Positions 20,377-34,370 are shown, counted from the first letter of the stretch. The stretch is 64,000 nt of DNA from Nymphalis io (GCF_905147045.1 NC_065891.1:10983001-11047000), one strand, 5' to 3'. The notes: generated by a model from the sequence alone, not told the origin. Made by a program: numbers and translations.

Positions 20377-23300
20377 CAGTCTACACCTTGTACATATGCT
20401 GCCAACACAAACGTTACATTCAGTGCAGTAAAAGTTTCAATTTCTTTATTTATCCTTACCATTTCAGATAATATATAAAGGATATTATAATATTAATAAT
20501 TATTTGCATATTTATGTAGCTAGCTGTCTGAGTCGAATTAATGTTTGTGAGAAATTTGATATATTCACAGTTTTTTTAGTTGTGTCAAAGCGTAACTGCG
20601 CAAAGCGACAAAAAGGCAATCGATCTCGCCTCTTCCACCTGGTTAGAGGCAGCAATCCGAATGTGTGATACGCGTTAACGTTCTGTATATCTGGAGCAAG
20701 TGCTACACAATACGAGTCTTACTGCTATGTACATAGAGTTGATATTATATTCACTCTTATGAAATATGATATTTCTTCAGGTTTCACCTGTCTGAGTCTC
20801 TGCGTTTCTTTTCAAGTAATGGATTTTGCGATATTGGTATAATATTTCTCGCTGATAATGTTCATCACAGGCGTATAAAGGGCTGTTATTTTTGTTCAAG
20901 CTGACAGTGTAAAATAGTCTTAAGTTTGAAATCCATAAAATTATGATATACTTATACGTTTTTGTAAATCTATAGTTCTCGATGAAAAGTGTTTCAAATT
21001 TAGTTGGATTAATCAATTTTCGTCTTTTCGTAAATCCACCCGCAATTCATAGAGCCGAAACAATAACAAACGGTTCGCTGGATGTGTATTATGATTTATT
21101 GTTCTGTCTGAAAATATGTAGGATGAATGTTAAAAAAAAAACAACATAAATTACTGTAGTTTACAGTGTGAATTTCAGGCCAGTTTTTATTTGAATAATA
21201 AATACCCATAGCAAACAGAATGAACAGATATTTGTTTATTTCTTTTAAAATTGATTAAATTCTGTTAAATATTTTACTAGTAGTGTCCGCGACTTTGCCC
21301 GTTTTGAATTATGTGTGTGAATGTTATAAGGGTAGTCATATTAATTTATATGCGCACGCGATTAAACCAGTTCGATAGTATTATGAATTATATATATAAA
21401 TAAAGATAAAAACTCAGTGGTACTTGCACATATTTAAGCATGTCATCTTTGGTTAAGATTGCAGTTATCGTTGTAATTCTATCAATGAGCCTTAACCGTT
21501 TAATTTTGCTACAAAATGTGTGTTGAAAGTGAAGCACAATTGTTCCGAGAAACTAAATCTGTCAAATGAAGAACAATTAAAGTTGCATGTTACAATGACG
21601 TTGGAGTGACGACGTTGGAGTGACGTTCCCCTTAGACAGTGACCGGAGCATGTTCGCGTGTTAAAGCATGTTTAAAGAAATTAATCACGCTTGACATCGA
21701 TAAAATGCGCCTTATAGTTTTTTGCTAGCAATTTTTATTTTAGTTTACTTTTATATATTACTTCATATTGTATGGTATGATTTCTGATATATATATATAT
21801 CAGAAATATTGTTTTTCCCGGACAGAAATCAACAGAATTGAAATTCCCGATCTACAAAGATAATATTTACCTCACAATAAATTGTGCAAATATGTATGTA
21901 ATTTAATTAATGAGCTTTTCTTGACTCTACATTAAGAACCGGTAGTATTACACTCGACTTAAATACATGGTCGGAAGTAGGAATAATCTATACAAATGCA
22001 TGAAAAAGTAAAATATTCAAGATTAATTAGCCAAAATTAACGCTTAACTAAACTATAAACATTCTCTCTATTCTCATCTAAATATTTTATACAAGAAATA
22101 AAGATTTTTATTGTTGATATATTCAACGTCATAGCCTTTTCTTTCGGATTGGCTGAGATATGGCCTTGGTAGAGAAGGAGATATGGCTAAATGTAATTTT
22201 TAGGCTACTACAATTTACATTTAAACACTGTTTAATGTATATGTGACGTTAATTATATTTAGGATTAAAATTCTTTTTAATTATCTTAATGTGGTCAACG
22301 ACTTTATTTTAACTTTCTTTATGAAATAAGGATAATGTTATTTATTTATAAATAGAAGAAAATAGAAGATGGTTTTAAGAAGAAAGCGCTAGGATTCACA
22401 TCGCGGTGACACGTATACCATAGGTTCATTGAAGCTTTGACAGTTACATATGAGTGAAATTAATATAAAACGCGTAAAAAACAATTAATACTATTTTAGT
22501 TCCAGTTACCCTTTGCTTAATATTTATTAGTAGCACAAAACTTAAAAATATTTGAATTGCTTGCAACTTAATTTGTTATAAATAATAATAATACTTCGCT
22601 ATAACACGGTAAAGTGTATATGAGAAACAGAAATATAAAGCGATTCCGAAGAATTATGAAAATTATACTGTCGCATGTGTTAAGCTAACGTAGGTAATTT
22701 TGTTTATTGGGAAGATTAGTTATGACATTATTATTTCACATAATATATCGCCTCGGCTATTCAGAGAATGTGTAATATATTCCATTTGCCATTCTATTTT
22801 CTAAATATATTCTACATATATAATAAGTAAATAAATATGGGCAAGCATCTCTGAGTTTTCATGGGCTTTGTTTCTCTTTGTCTATTCGATAAAGCCAAAA
22901 GATCATTAGTGCGTTCTCTTCGTAATGACATACGGAGCAATTCAAGGTCGGCTCAGCGAGCGAATGGAATTATTATTTTCAGTATCTGAGAAGCATCATA
23001 AGCTGGAGTGCCCGCTGGTCGATCAAATCTGCCACAGAATCTAAGTTGTGAAAAGACGATACATAAGTTTAAATTTTCATGCTTCGTTCTAATGTCAACT
23101 GATTGTGACATAGATACGTCATAAAAAAATATTTGTCATATATTTATATTAACTTTTATTCAGTCTTTCGTTGACACATTTTTTTAAGATAAGTACTGAG
23201 GCTTAAAAGTTTTATGTATGTTTAAACAATTAAATTAAAATTAATACAAATATACCTTTTTCATGAATGCGCTTACAAGCGATTTTAATTCATCATTTTA

Positions 23301-23475
23301 CAAGATCAATTTAATGTATTGGTACAACTAGTTGTAAATGTAGATTTTACTGAAAAGAACCGACAAGAAAGTCATTCATTACTTTTTATCAGTCATATTC
23401 GAATTATAATGGTATTAATAATTTAATCAATAAATTGTAATAATCCTTTACGAAAGTAGTTTTCTATCATCTTTA
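20377..23475. other. AT-rich intergenic DNA, no gene seen
   Basis: About 3.1 kb without a supportable exon. 21277-21310 (ACTAGTAGTGTCCGCGACTTTGCCC) resembles an eroded Helitron 3' end in reverse. 21782-21805 is a perfect TTTCTGATATAT palindrome. The rest is unassigned. Confidence 0.45.
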
Positions 23476-23748
23476 CCTGGTAGTAGGGCTTTGTGCAGGT
23501 TGGGTGGGTACCACCCACCCATCAGATATTCCGCCACTAAAAGCAATACTTAGTCTTGTTGCGTTCCGCTTTGAAGAGTGAGTGAGCAAGTGTAACTATA
23601 GGCACATGGGACATAACATCTCAGTTCCCAAGGTTGATTCCCATGGTTGAAATTCCTTAAATTGCCAATATGCCACATTGGTAATTTAAGGAATGGTTAT
23701 TATATCCCATTTGCTCGTCCGCCTGCCTATAACATAAAATAAAAAAAT
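23476..23748 (+). repeat. A-tailed SINE (family A)
   Basis: TGGTAGTAGGGCTTTGTGCA start, GGGTACCACCCACCCATCAG, GAGTGAGTGAGCAAGTGTAACT, then CGTCCGCCTGCC and an A-rich tail. A short palindromic repeat of AATTTAAGGAATGG-type sequence near 23650-23695 marks an internal rearrangement. Confidence 0.8.
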
Positions 23749-24564
23749 AATTAAATGATAATATATATATAATCTTTTACAAAATATACATCATTTATTA
23801 ATGTTTTTTTTAATATCAATTTTTAATTCGTAAATGTCGAAGTATCTGCACGAATTTATTATATAATCAAATAAGTTGCTGCAGGAAATATTTATTGACG
23901 TTGCGGTTTTGGAAACTTGGTGTTAAATATTTATTTTCACTACTCCTGTTTATATACAATTTTTTTATGTTTCTCTGACTGTACTTGATATTATTGTAAG
24001 TACTATACATATATTATACGTACTATGTTACAGCAATATAGGCCGCTATCATCCATCAGTTGATTGGGCCAAGGCTGATTTCATTACTCTGATTGACGCC
24101 TCTTATTGATTGACGTTGCTTTCCGGGTAATATTGAAAATTTATTGTATTTTTTATTAGGTAACTTTTTGTTATTTGTTTTATCTTTTAAGAAATTATCC
24201 ATTTATTTTCGCCTCTCCAGACAGAGAGGGTAATATATGTTTACTTTATTAGTAGGTATTTAAGAATTGTTAACTATATGTTAACAAAAAGGAACCTAAT
24301 GATCATTATACATATAAATCTCCTAACATTCGACATTAATTATGATACGGGTTGATATAAAATGATCTGTATTTCCTTTTTTTTATAACCAAGTCAGTCT
24401 ATATTGTTATATAAAAAGGAATAAAATTAACAGTTATGAAAAATTTGGAACACTTAGAAAATGTAATACTATTCATATTAACTATTTTTTTACGAATCAT
24501 AACTGTTATTTTTAAAGTAAACATTACATAATAGTTACTCAATTAAACTCAATTAATGTATGTG

Positions 24565-24612
24565 TGAGTGTGTATGAGTCAGTGTTATTATAGACACATG
24601 GGAAATCTTAGT
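24565..24612 (+). repeat. A-tailed SINE (family A) fragment
   Basis: GTGTATGAGTCAGTGTTATTATAGACACATGGGA-type sequence matches the SINE middle only. Confidence 0.4.
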
Positions 24613-27600
24613 TCAAGTACTTTATCTATTTTCATTGTCAAAAATACACATGTCAGCCTATGATGATATATGCATATGATGGCCTCGTCTCCTAATAAAT
24701 TTTATCAAAAATACTTATTATTATTATTAAATAACTTCGAAATATATCAGTATGATTTTACCAAAATGCCGTCCAATATTTTAATGAACACAATGTCTAA
24801 CATTGTATATTTTTTTTATTTATTTTTTTCGTCCTTTTCCCTGTTGCAAGTACATAGACAGATAAAAGAGCAGGTTGACAGTATATTAAAAATAATTTAT
24901 ATTGTTGCCAACATAATTATTGACAACAATTTTCTTGCTTATGAATACTTAATACTTCATATACAGGCACAGAACTAACAGTATAGTATATGCTTTTCGA
25001 GGCTAGGATAAAACTACCAGCTTACTCATTGTTGGCTGTTATTGAGAATATCTAAATATTTTTATTGATTGACATGATTTGGGACCTTAACTCGGGACCT
25101 AAGACAGCTGGTACATCAGCGAGGTTGATAGATTTTTACAGATCACTTGTTTCAGTAGCTTACGATAAATGAACGAACTTCCATAAAAGAAATAACACAT
25201 ACGTACAATTGAGCCAATCAGCGTTGATCGAATTAACGATCGGAGATAAGACCTAAGAACGTCTTGACGCATCTATCGAGCTATTTCAGTTATATTATGG
25301 GACTTGATATTTTTTATTATAAGAACAGCATAATTAAATGTATGTTTTATTATGATGGATAATTTATAATAATCATGACTGTAGTATAATCTAATTATCA
25401 TCTATATAAATTTTCACAAAATATATATCGTTTATTATTGTTTTTTCTTTAATATATTTTTTTAAACTTTTTTATTGGTAAAATGAAAGTATCTGTAAGA
25501 TTTTATTTTATAATCATCATATAAGTATATATTGACTTTCTGTTCTATTTTAATCTGTAAACAGATTAAAATAGAACAGAAATCATCATGTTTTGATAAT
25601 ATAAATAATTATTACATAATATCATATAAACAAATTATTTTTTTGTACATTGTATTAGGTATTCTTCTGTGATGAAAAAAAAATCTATTAAGTATAAAAC
25701 ATTATTAAGACTCATTTTAACAGAAGGATCTTCTACTAAAGTATTTAGTATATTTAAACATAAGAAAAGTGACATAAAATAAACATTTAGTACATTAAAT
25801 ACTATGAAATCTTCTTGATTATTTTATCCAAATCCGAATGAAACTTTAAAAACTTTTTAGGAGAATCTAGATGTTGAGAGTTGGAATGTTTTACATTGCG
25901 ATTGTGATCAACTTTGAACACTCAGTAGGATACAAATTGGAACAGATAATAATTATAAGTTGTTTGTAAGAAGATGTAGCCTCGTTTGGATTAATTTAAA
26001 TTACTTGGAGTGCATACCAAAGTGCTGTGACTTTCAAGTATACTTCAAAGAACGTGATGACTTTGTCAAAGAGATTGATCACGCTCCGTTGAGACCTCAA
26101 GAATGCAATTCACAGTCATTCGTTTCCTTAATTTAAAATTTCATGAACTGTTTTAACTTTTTCAAAGCTTTTTTGTAATATACGTCTATTTTTATGTTTT
26201 CTTTGATGATATATTTGCGGTTATTTCCTTTCGTATATGGTTGTCAAGGTAGGGTGGTAATTGAAAAATATTTAATTTAATAGAAAATATCATAAAGATT
26301 TTAGTAACTTGCAGATATGATAGTAATATTTAATGTTACCTTATTTTAAAATTATTTTTTCTGATTATATTCTAAGAAGAGTTAACTTTAAACTTTTTAA
26401 CAATTAATTAATTGCAGGCAATATTTCATTTTCTAAAAATAATAGAGAATCCCTATGAAAATTGCAATAATGCAACCCAAGGTATCAATTTAAAAAAGAT
26501 AATTGTTAAACCCGAATGAAGGCAAGGCGGGCCGCTGTTATTAATAACGATGTCGCTTAAAATATGATGATTTGGTCAGATTCTGCTACTAAGAAAAAAA
26601 ATTAGATTTTTTTTTATTCTATCCATCGACGGAATATGAAGTCAGTAAATTGTCTAACATAGTAACAATTCACGTTTAACTTTACATTTAGTTACATAAA
26701 GCTACATGAAATATTGTACCAAAATTGCTATTGTTCGAGTTTAATAGTTCCAAATAGAGCTCTCTTGTTCAGTTCAACTCGGTCTATGTATGGTAGTTTA
26801 AATGAGTGCTAATTTGTCTACAATATTATTATGTAATATTTTAATATTAACAGTTCTCGGTCTACGTTGGTTCTACGGAGCTAATTATAATTTATAGCTA
26901 GAAAACTATCTGGAGCTGAATAAATCATATTGATGTTGAGAAATCTAGGACATGATGGATCAAGATAATTATTTTATTGGATCATAAAGATTCATATATT
27001 GGATAATTTAAAAATTAGTTGTATTTGCTCGACTCCTGACCGATTTCTCAAGGTCATTCTCAAGGGAGAATAGCCAACTGTGCAGGACATTTTACTCAAG
27101 TGTGTGCGTAAAGTACACTCCCTTTTCCTTTGGGCATTGGAGCCTAGGACCTTGGAATTTGCGGCTTTATAGCTTGACCATTGATAAGATCACAGTTGGA
27201 AAACATTTTATATAATATCTATCTGAAATATATAAATTATAGTGAACATTTTTATTAGCTCGATATATGTTTACCTTGTCAAAATAAATGTAGCGCATTC
27301 TCAATAAAACAACTACTTCTAATTCGTCATTGTTAGTAAAAATAAAGTAAAAATATTTGCAACAGAACATAAATAAAGAAACATGGTACGTGCGGTACAT
27401 AGTACATGCTATAATACGATCCAATTAAGTTTATAAATCAAATTTAGTGATATAACACTAAAAAGGATTTGCCGTGCCGTAATTTTAACTCTCCTACACA
27501 TGTAGGTTTTACGTTTTTGCCATTGACCGCTCGAGGGTAACTACGTGATCAATTACTGACTCCCCGGTCCTTTGTTAGAGGAAACAATGCACGTTAAACT

Positions 27601-27736
27601 ATCCACATTGATCCGGCGATCCTTTTATACCTGACTATTTCACCGTGTTACATAATCTTGCCTCATTGATTTTTAGTTTAACGTAGTTAACAATAAACAA
27701 CATGCTCTAATTTTTTTGGATGAAGTTTTGCAAGCA
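24613..27736. other. AT-rich intergenic DNA, no gene seen
   Basis: The 102-codon open frame at 24670-24978 is composition-driven (long I/L/N/F/Y runs) with no motif. A perfect fold-back lies at 25537-25582. Nothing else supported. Confidence 0.5.
25537..25582. repeat. Perfect 22-bp fold-back palindrome
   Basis: Arms 25537-25558 and 25561-25582 are exact reverse complements separated by only AA. No TIR or target duplication is evident. Confidence 0.95.
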
Positions 27737-28030
27737 TTTTTTTTTTACAGAATAGGAAGGCGGACGAGCATATGGGCACCTGATGGTAAGTAGTCACCAA
27801 ACGCCCTTAGACATTGGCATTGTAAGAAATGTCAACCATCGCTTACATAGCCAATGCGCAACCAACCTTGGGAACTAAGATTTTATGTCCCTTGTGCCTG
27901 TAATTACACTGGCTCACTCACCCTTCAAACCGGAACACAACAATATCAAGTATTGCTGTCTTGCGGTAGAATATCTGATGAGTGGTTGGTACCTACCCAG
28001 GCGAGCTTGCAAAAAGCCCTACCACCAGTA
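27737..28030 (-). repeat. A-tailed SINE (family A), young full-length copy
   Basis: T10 at the left, then GGAAGGCGGACGAGCATATGG through CCTACCACCAGTA at the right. Very similar to the copies at 35073-35367 and 62088-62385, so a recently active subfamily is inferred. Confidence 0.9.
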
Positions 28031-28609
28031 ATTTGAACATATTCTTCGATCATCATAGTCTAAGTTACGTTATTAGAAATATATACCCTCATCTGTTATT
28101 TGATCATGACAAAGTTTATATTTTAGATAATATGTACATTGATAAATCGCAAATATGTTGTCTGGCTAAATCACGGGCCAACACTGTTAATTAATATTAA
28201 CTTTAATTCACTTTTTTTGATCAAATTCCCCGATTTGTTATTAATGAAAATCGAACGTTAATAAATAAATAATAATAAAAAATAAATAAGTTGAGAGAAT
28301 TTTACACAAGGAATTGAAAAAATATAGGTTGCCTATTTTCTGTTTAGCATAACTATGAAGTTGCCAGGTACAAACAGGTACACAGGCGTCATTAATACAT
28401 ATCATCAATTATTTAAGGGATTTTTTTATTAAATGAAGGGTTATTTATTCCATATTTACTTACTATATTATTACTATGTAACATATTAGCTTTGTCATCA
28501 TCAAATAACAGATGAGAGTTTATATTTCTGATATCGTATCTCATACTATGAATCGTGTGATTATTAGAAAAAAGGTAGGTTACTAATATTATTAGGTACA
28601 CCTTACATA

Positions 28610-29448
28610 TGAAATTGGCGTTTGGTACGGGAGGAATATAAAGTCAATTTTTTTTTAGTATATATAAAATATATTTAATTAATCAAAGTATGCACCGTTG
28701 TTATCTATGCACTTTTGCCATCTCATAGGTAGTTCATTGATCCCCTTACTAAAAAAACCATGGGGACGAGAATCAATAAAGTCTTTGAAGGCGGTTTACA
28801 CTGCCACATCGGAATTGAATTTTTTTCCTTGTAAGAAGTTGTCTAAATTCCGGAAAAAAATGGTAATCTGTTGGAGCAAGGCCAAGGTCGGTTGAACAAA
28901 GTAACACAGCAGTCGACGCGTGTTTGCAAGTTCGATTCACCCAATTCATGAGGTACCCATCGTTCAAGTTTTTTTACTTTCCCGATTTGCTTCAAGTGGA
29001 TTAATACAGTTTTTTCACTTACCCCGAAGCCTGCCGCTATCTCTGAAGTGCTTTGTGATGGATCTGCTTCCACAACAGCCTTTAATTCTTCATTTTCCAC
29101 TTTGGGACTCCGGCCGTCCACAGGGTTGGTTCTGAAGGTCGAAATTTCTAGAACGAAAACGTTAAAACCAAAAACGTACCGTGCTTTCTTTTGCGACACC
29201 AGCGCCGTACACAACATTAATCCTTCGAGCTGTTTCTGCAGCACTGGTGCCACGGTAGAGCATGTACTCGTAAATATATCGATATTTCATGTTTTCCATG
29301 AATTGATGGTAATAAACGACGCCAAAGAAAAAAATAATGAGGAAAAAAGAAATGATGACTGTTTTGAATATTCTAATGTACCAGCTAAATGAATTTTTAA
29401 ATTTGAATTTGGAATTGATCAGGTCAGTACGATAAAACACTAATTTCA
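28610..29448 (-). mobile_element. Internally deleted mariner element with both TIRs
   Basis: The left end TGAAATTGGCGTTTGG and right end (minus) TGAAATTAGTGTTTTA are imperfect TIRs flanked by TA at 28608-28609 and 29449-29450, the mariner target duplication. The length of 839 bp compares with about 1.3 kb for intact elements. Confidence 0.85.
28690..29312 (-). pseudogene. Mariner transposase remnant, catalytic core deleted
   Basis: The N-terminal helix-turn-helix region reads in pieces: YRGTSAAETARRINVVYG (about 29275-29220), then after a frame change NEELKAVVEADPSQSTSEIA and IGKVKKLERWVPHEL followed by RVDCCVTLFN. It then jumps straight to LAPTDYHFFPEFRQLL, a block that normally follows the second catalytic Asp, and the C-terminal GINELPMRWQKCID part near 28740-28705. 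The middle third, holding the first two Asp residues of the D,D,D triad, is gone. At least two frameshifts. Non-functional. Confidence 0.88.
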
Positions 29449-29907
29449 TATGGAGGACCTAATATATAATTCAGTATATACATATACATATATTATTGTA
29501 GTGTGTGATTACGTTGTTACTAGATATATAATAAAACTGTTGGACTCTTACAACGAATTATAAAGCCACATCTTTATAAACACCGTAATATTTTTGTAAA
29601 AATAGTATTTATGACTGTATTCACGCTCGTTTCAAAAAAACCTGACGCGATATGACATGAAGTGAATTCGCGTAAAATATTTTATGCGGTATGAAGTTGT
29701 CGCTCAACGTATTGTGAAAAAATTCGCGCAGACGTGCTCACTCGTGCGCTGTTATTCAAAGAAGGATGTTGTGCGCTTTGTCTCCCACCCCAGCGACATT
29801 GCCAGACAAGGATTTATAGACATTGAATTTTTTATTTGTTGTATAATACTGTTTCGCATATTTCATGTAGAAAAATAAGAATTTTTCTATAATATGAAAG
29901 GTTCAAG

Positions 29908-30030
29908 AGTAACAGCTTGTTAATGTTTCTCCTCTATCATCTGACACATGCAGGTTTTCTCACAATGCCGAGCATGAAAAGAATTATAAATAAAAATTAA
30001 GCACATTGAAGTTTCAAAGGTGCTTAAGGG
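29908..30030 (-). repeat. tRNA-derived SINE (family C) fragment with internal deletion
   Basis: GTAACAGCTTGTTAATGT, ACACATGCAGGTTTTCTCAC and AGCACATTGAAG are in order but with the middle missing. Confidence 0.6.
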
Positions 30031-30420
30031 CCAAACTACAAAACTGCTAATCGGCACGATACGAATTCGCAACAAAGACCTGCGACGGGAATCGCTGCGA
30101 TGCTACTTCATGCATCTCAATACCACGATTTGGGAAACATATTTACATCAGCTACCAATCAATTCGCAAGATCTTACAATGCGTCATGCGAGCTCGTACA
30201 TTTCTGCGTTGCGACTTGGAGCCTCAGCCTAGAAATGTTTACAAATACCAAAAGTCGTGAGAAATTTTTATTCGTAGTAAGTGTGAGATGAAATTCAGTA
30301 AGCGGAAATATAAACTGAGACAGAAAAAACACGCAGTGTGATTATTAGTCGCTGTGCAATCTTGCGGTATTAAAACTGCGACGGTTAAATCATACAGTGT
30401 GATATGGCAGTGCAGTCTTA
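30031..30420. repeat. Probable unidentified DNA repeat
   Basis: Rich in CTGCGACGG / CGCTGCGATG / GTCGCTGTGC motifs in both orientations, and CAGTGTGAT occurs twice (30334, 30395). Looks like a degraded MITE-type element. Termini not resolved, so low confidence. Confidence 0.25.
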
Positions 30421-31165
30421 TTTTTAATTTTATTTTTCATAACATTATTTATATATGATTTAATTATAATATTCGAAGTTTTAAATTACGTTATGAGTTT
30501 TTATTTTTAAATCTTAAAATATAATGATTATTGGTTTGTTATTTTTTTTTAAATCGTGTCAAAATAATCATAAAATACACCACCTTGAGTTGCTTAATTA
30601 ATTTTTAGTTAGCGAAATTCCGATATTTTTTGATCAGAGTAACAATGTAAACGAACTCGAGCGGGGGTTTTCGTTCAATTAGTTTGACAGAAACAATTTA
30701 AATTGGTACAATTTAAATAATGGTTTTGTATTACAAAGCGACAAGTGAGTGTTCACAGGTATGTAAAAAGATAATCGTCGAGTATATCTTTTGAGTGTTT
30801 ACAGAAGTTTAGCTTCAGATTCAGGAGTTTATTTTTATAAAATATTAGGTCACATAACAATCGTCTTGAAATAATGACAATAGATAAAACTAGGAATAAT
30901 AATAATGCTTTTGTAATAGATCAAATAAAGTTACGAGTATACAATGAATTTTCACCGTTTTGTTTGATTAAACATTAGAAACATGTTGTTTTCGATCGCT
31001 TCATGTCACATTCTCCATATATATGTTAGAGTTACTGGTTTCGTGTTAAGCATAAAACAAAGTTCCGTCAATCATAATTCAAGTTGATCGTTACGCTACG
31101 ACAATTCACTATCGAATTATCGGTAATACTATTTAGCACCACTTTTTATTGGTAAACGAATCAAT
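30421..31165. other. AT-rich intergenic DNA, no gene seen
   Basis: A CACAGGTATGTAAAAAG at about 30756-30772 could be a splice donor, but nothing coding is attached to it. Confidence 0.4.
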
Positions 31166-31179
31166 ATAACAACTAACAA

Positions 31180-31382
31180 CTCGTGCCACGAAATGCATTT
31201 GAAGCCGTTGGTTCTGCGTCTGAACTCTTTCCGGTCGTGTCGGATCGCCGTTCCATCGGATTATGAAAGTTAGGGAATAGAGAGTGCACCTGTGTTTGGA
31301 CACACTTGTGTATTATAATATCTTCTGCACAGTTAGCTAATCTCTCTTGAGATTGGGCACCGTGGCCAACGGTCCGGAGAAC
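31180..31382 (+). repeat. SINE (family G), 5'-truncated, with target-site duplication
   Basis: GTTCTGCGTCTGAACTCTTT, CCGGTCGTGTCGGAT, GGGAATAGAGAGTGCACCTG and CTCTTGAGATTGGGCACCGT are the 3' body of the element whose tRNA-like head is seen at 42693. It is flanked by ATAACAACTAACAA (31166-31179) and ATAACAACTAATAA (31383-31396), a 14-bp duplication with one change. Confidence 0.75.
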
Positions 31383-32350
31383 ATAACAACTAATAATGTT
31401 TTAATGGTAGAGTAATCTCGAATACAATATTAATTACTTGTTAATAATTAATTAATGGAACACTTTAATTACAACATTTAATTTGATTGTAAACGCATTA
31501 TCAACGACAAATACTAACTCCACATCTTTTTATCAGCTCCATGGTCTTGTTTATTCATGTTTTTTTATCATACAATTTATATTTATAGTAATTCGCAAAT
31601 GGATCTGATTTTAAAATTTAATTCACTCATGTAGCGTAGCGTTGACATAAAAATAATGTCAAATAAAATTTCAATAAAAAAATCAACGAAGAATTATAAA
31701 GGGTAAACATATTTGAAATGATATAATGAAAATGTTTATAGCAACGTTGCATTGTATAGATGGTTCGTAAAGTCAGGGATGGCGGTCGGATCGGCGCATA
31801 TCGAAATAAATGAAGTGCCATTCCGTGTTACCGCACTAACTCTGAGCTTCGTTACTATGTATTAACCTTTTCAATCCCTTTGTCTATTAGCAAAGTACTT
31901 ATCGATCAAGTTGCTTTTCTAAAATGAATTTGCGTTTGGTATATTTATCGTGCATATTTATGTTAGTAATACGTTTAATAATAGTCTAGTAATACGTCTC
32001 TATTGAAATATGTATAATTATGTAAATGAATTAGCGAAAAACGAGTTATTACTCAGTTGCTAGCTTTACAGTTTAAATTAAATTATATTTTGGTAATTGA
32101 TTCTTCGAAAGTGCTTGCTTGTGATTTAAGCGCATTTCGTTTAATCTTGATATGAATCGTTATTAATAATGAGTTTTATTTTAAAAACCAATAGTTTTAT
32201 TATTGATGGTAAAATATATATACATATAAAATTATAAACTTTTACGTAATGTATTTTACGATGAAGTAATTAGTGAAAGCTCAATTGGTTCGTGTTTTAT
32301 TTTATTTGTTATACTTAATGTTATTAAAGTGCGTGTAATAAGTCTGTTTT

Positions 32351-32637
32351 ACTAGGTGGTAAGGCTTAATGCAAGCCCGTCTGTGTAGGTACCACTGATC
32401 AGATATTCTATCGCTAAACAGCAATACTTAGTATTGTTGCGTTCCGGTTTGAAGGGTGAGTGAGCCAGTGTAACTTCAGGCACAAGGTACATAACCTCTT
32501 TGTTTCCAAGGTTGGTGGCGCATTGACGATTTAAGGATTGGTTAATATATCTTACATTGCCAATGTCTATGGGCGGAGGTGACCACTTAAAATCAGATGG
32601 TTTATTTGCCCGTCCGCCTACCTATATCAAAAAAAAG
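32351..32637 (+). repeat. A-tailed SINE (family A)
   Basis: Starts ACTAGGTGGTAAGGCTTAAT and ends CGTCCGCCTACCTATATC plus an A-run. Seven bases around GGTACC are partly lost. Confidence 0.85.
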
Positions 32638-34370
32638 TTTCTTTCGATAAGCTAATAAATGGATAAAAAAATTTAAAGGCTTATAAGATAGTTAAATCCC
32701 GAATTTCAATTATAAAATAAAAATAATATAAAGCGCACTTATATTTTATTTCCATTAAAAATACAATTGCATTCTAAGACATATAGTGCACTTTAAATTG
32801 ATCAAAAGACGGTTTGGACATGAGTTATGGACGCTGTTTGTATACTTAAGCGCTGTTCAAAGCAGCCATGTTTCTGTACTGCTGAATACATTTGCAATTT
32901 AGTTTAACATAAATATTATATATTTATTTTTATGATAAATAATCATAAGTATTGTATTACAGAAATTAAATACATTTACTTTTTATTAAATGGAATCAGA
33001 CGCGAGGCCTAATGTATCGCAAATGATTATATAAGGGCTAAAAATTAAAATAACCTTTTTGAAATATTACATATACTTTTCGATGTAGATAGTATAATAT
33101 AAAGCGTTTTAAACACATACGAAATACGAGCTTCGGTTGAAACATAGTGTTAAATAACAATAGTTTCGTATAAGACGCTACGCTTTATAGACGCTACTTA
33201 AATCAAGTTCTTAACAGTCCCTACTTGTTATATACATACTTATTAAAATATACACGTATTTCAACATTAAATTTACCGATTATTCGGCCACCATGGCATC
33301 TCGAGAGAGACTCTCTTGAGAATCGCCGCTTAAGCAGGACAAAATTGTATAATGCATAATTGTTTGCGCAAAAATAGACTCTCTATTCCAATTGTCAATG
33401 ATCAAATAAAAAGAAAGACTAGGTTTGCTATAAAATTAAATAGCTAATAATATTAATGAATTTGAAAACAATATAATAGTTTTGTCTTTTATCAACTGTA
33501 CCCGGGTGACATCCCGTTCCAATATTAAATTGAACGAAGATAAATTTGAATGTTATGAAAAAATAAATAAAGGATGACATGAGACGATAGGACGAGAAAA
33601 TAAACTAATTATTATATAAAAGTTATTATATCCTAAATAAGATTATAAATGCGAAAGTGAATTTGTTTATTATTTTTTAACTGCTCAACCATGATTAAAT
33701 TTTGCAAACATTTTCATAAAAGTTTAGCATAAAAAGTAATTATTATAAAAGTTTACTTATTAAGAAAAATAGGCTCGCAACGGCCTGGTGAAATATACAT
33801 AATCTAATTTGAAAAATAAGCTAATATACTTGAAAACTTGTCCAAGAGTAGAAGATAGAAGTTTGAAATTTTGTTTTTTTTTTCATACATCCTATCTAAT
33901 CCTGTAAGTAGAATAATTATGGAATGAAACAATGGAATGAAAGGGATAACAAACATCCCGAGTTGAATGTGTACGATGGGATAATTACCAATATATTATA
34001 TTGAGGGTAGAATATAACAAATGGACCTCAATTTCAAAATTACAACCAATATCCATTCTAAAGAGTAATAAAGCAGAACCAATACTCACCTCCAATTATT
34101 TTATTTTATAATATGATTTCAGCCCTAGCGGTCTTTCCAGCATCACCAGGTGGGAGGGCCTCGACCGAGAAGATCAAGAATGTGTATCGTATGCGACCAA
34201 GTTGGCGTATACCACGCACTTCGAGGATATTTACGTTTATTTGAGGCGACACAAAATTGTTCTTACGACGACGAGTCAAATGATTTTAATACATAAATTC
34301 TGATTATATCTATGATGTATGTATGTATGATGATTATTTAAGTGAAAACTTCTTTAGGTACGTTGCGCTG
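32638..34370. other. AT-rich intergenic DNA, mostly unassigned
   Basis: No gene. 33640-33730 (ATAAATGCGAAAGTGAATTTG) resembles the 5' part of Helitron-type repeats. 34125-34260 holds a GC-rich block with CAGCATCACCAGGTGGGAGG that may belong to the LINE at its right. Confidence 0.4.

Noticed and set aside
24424..24513. Imperfect inverted repeat (AACAGTTATGA / TCATAACTGTT) as a microRNA precursor
   Set aside because: The loop is about 55 nt of unpaired AT-rich sequence and the stem is too short.
24670..24978. 102-codon open frame
   Set aside because: Amino-acid composition follows the AT bias, with no motif, no splice context and no homology recognised.
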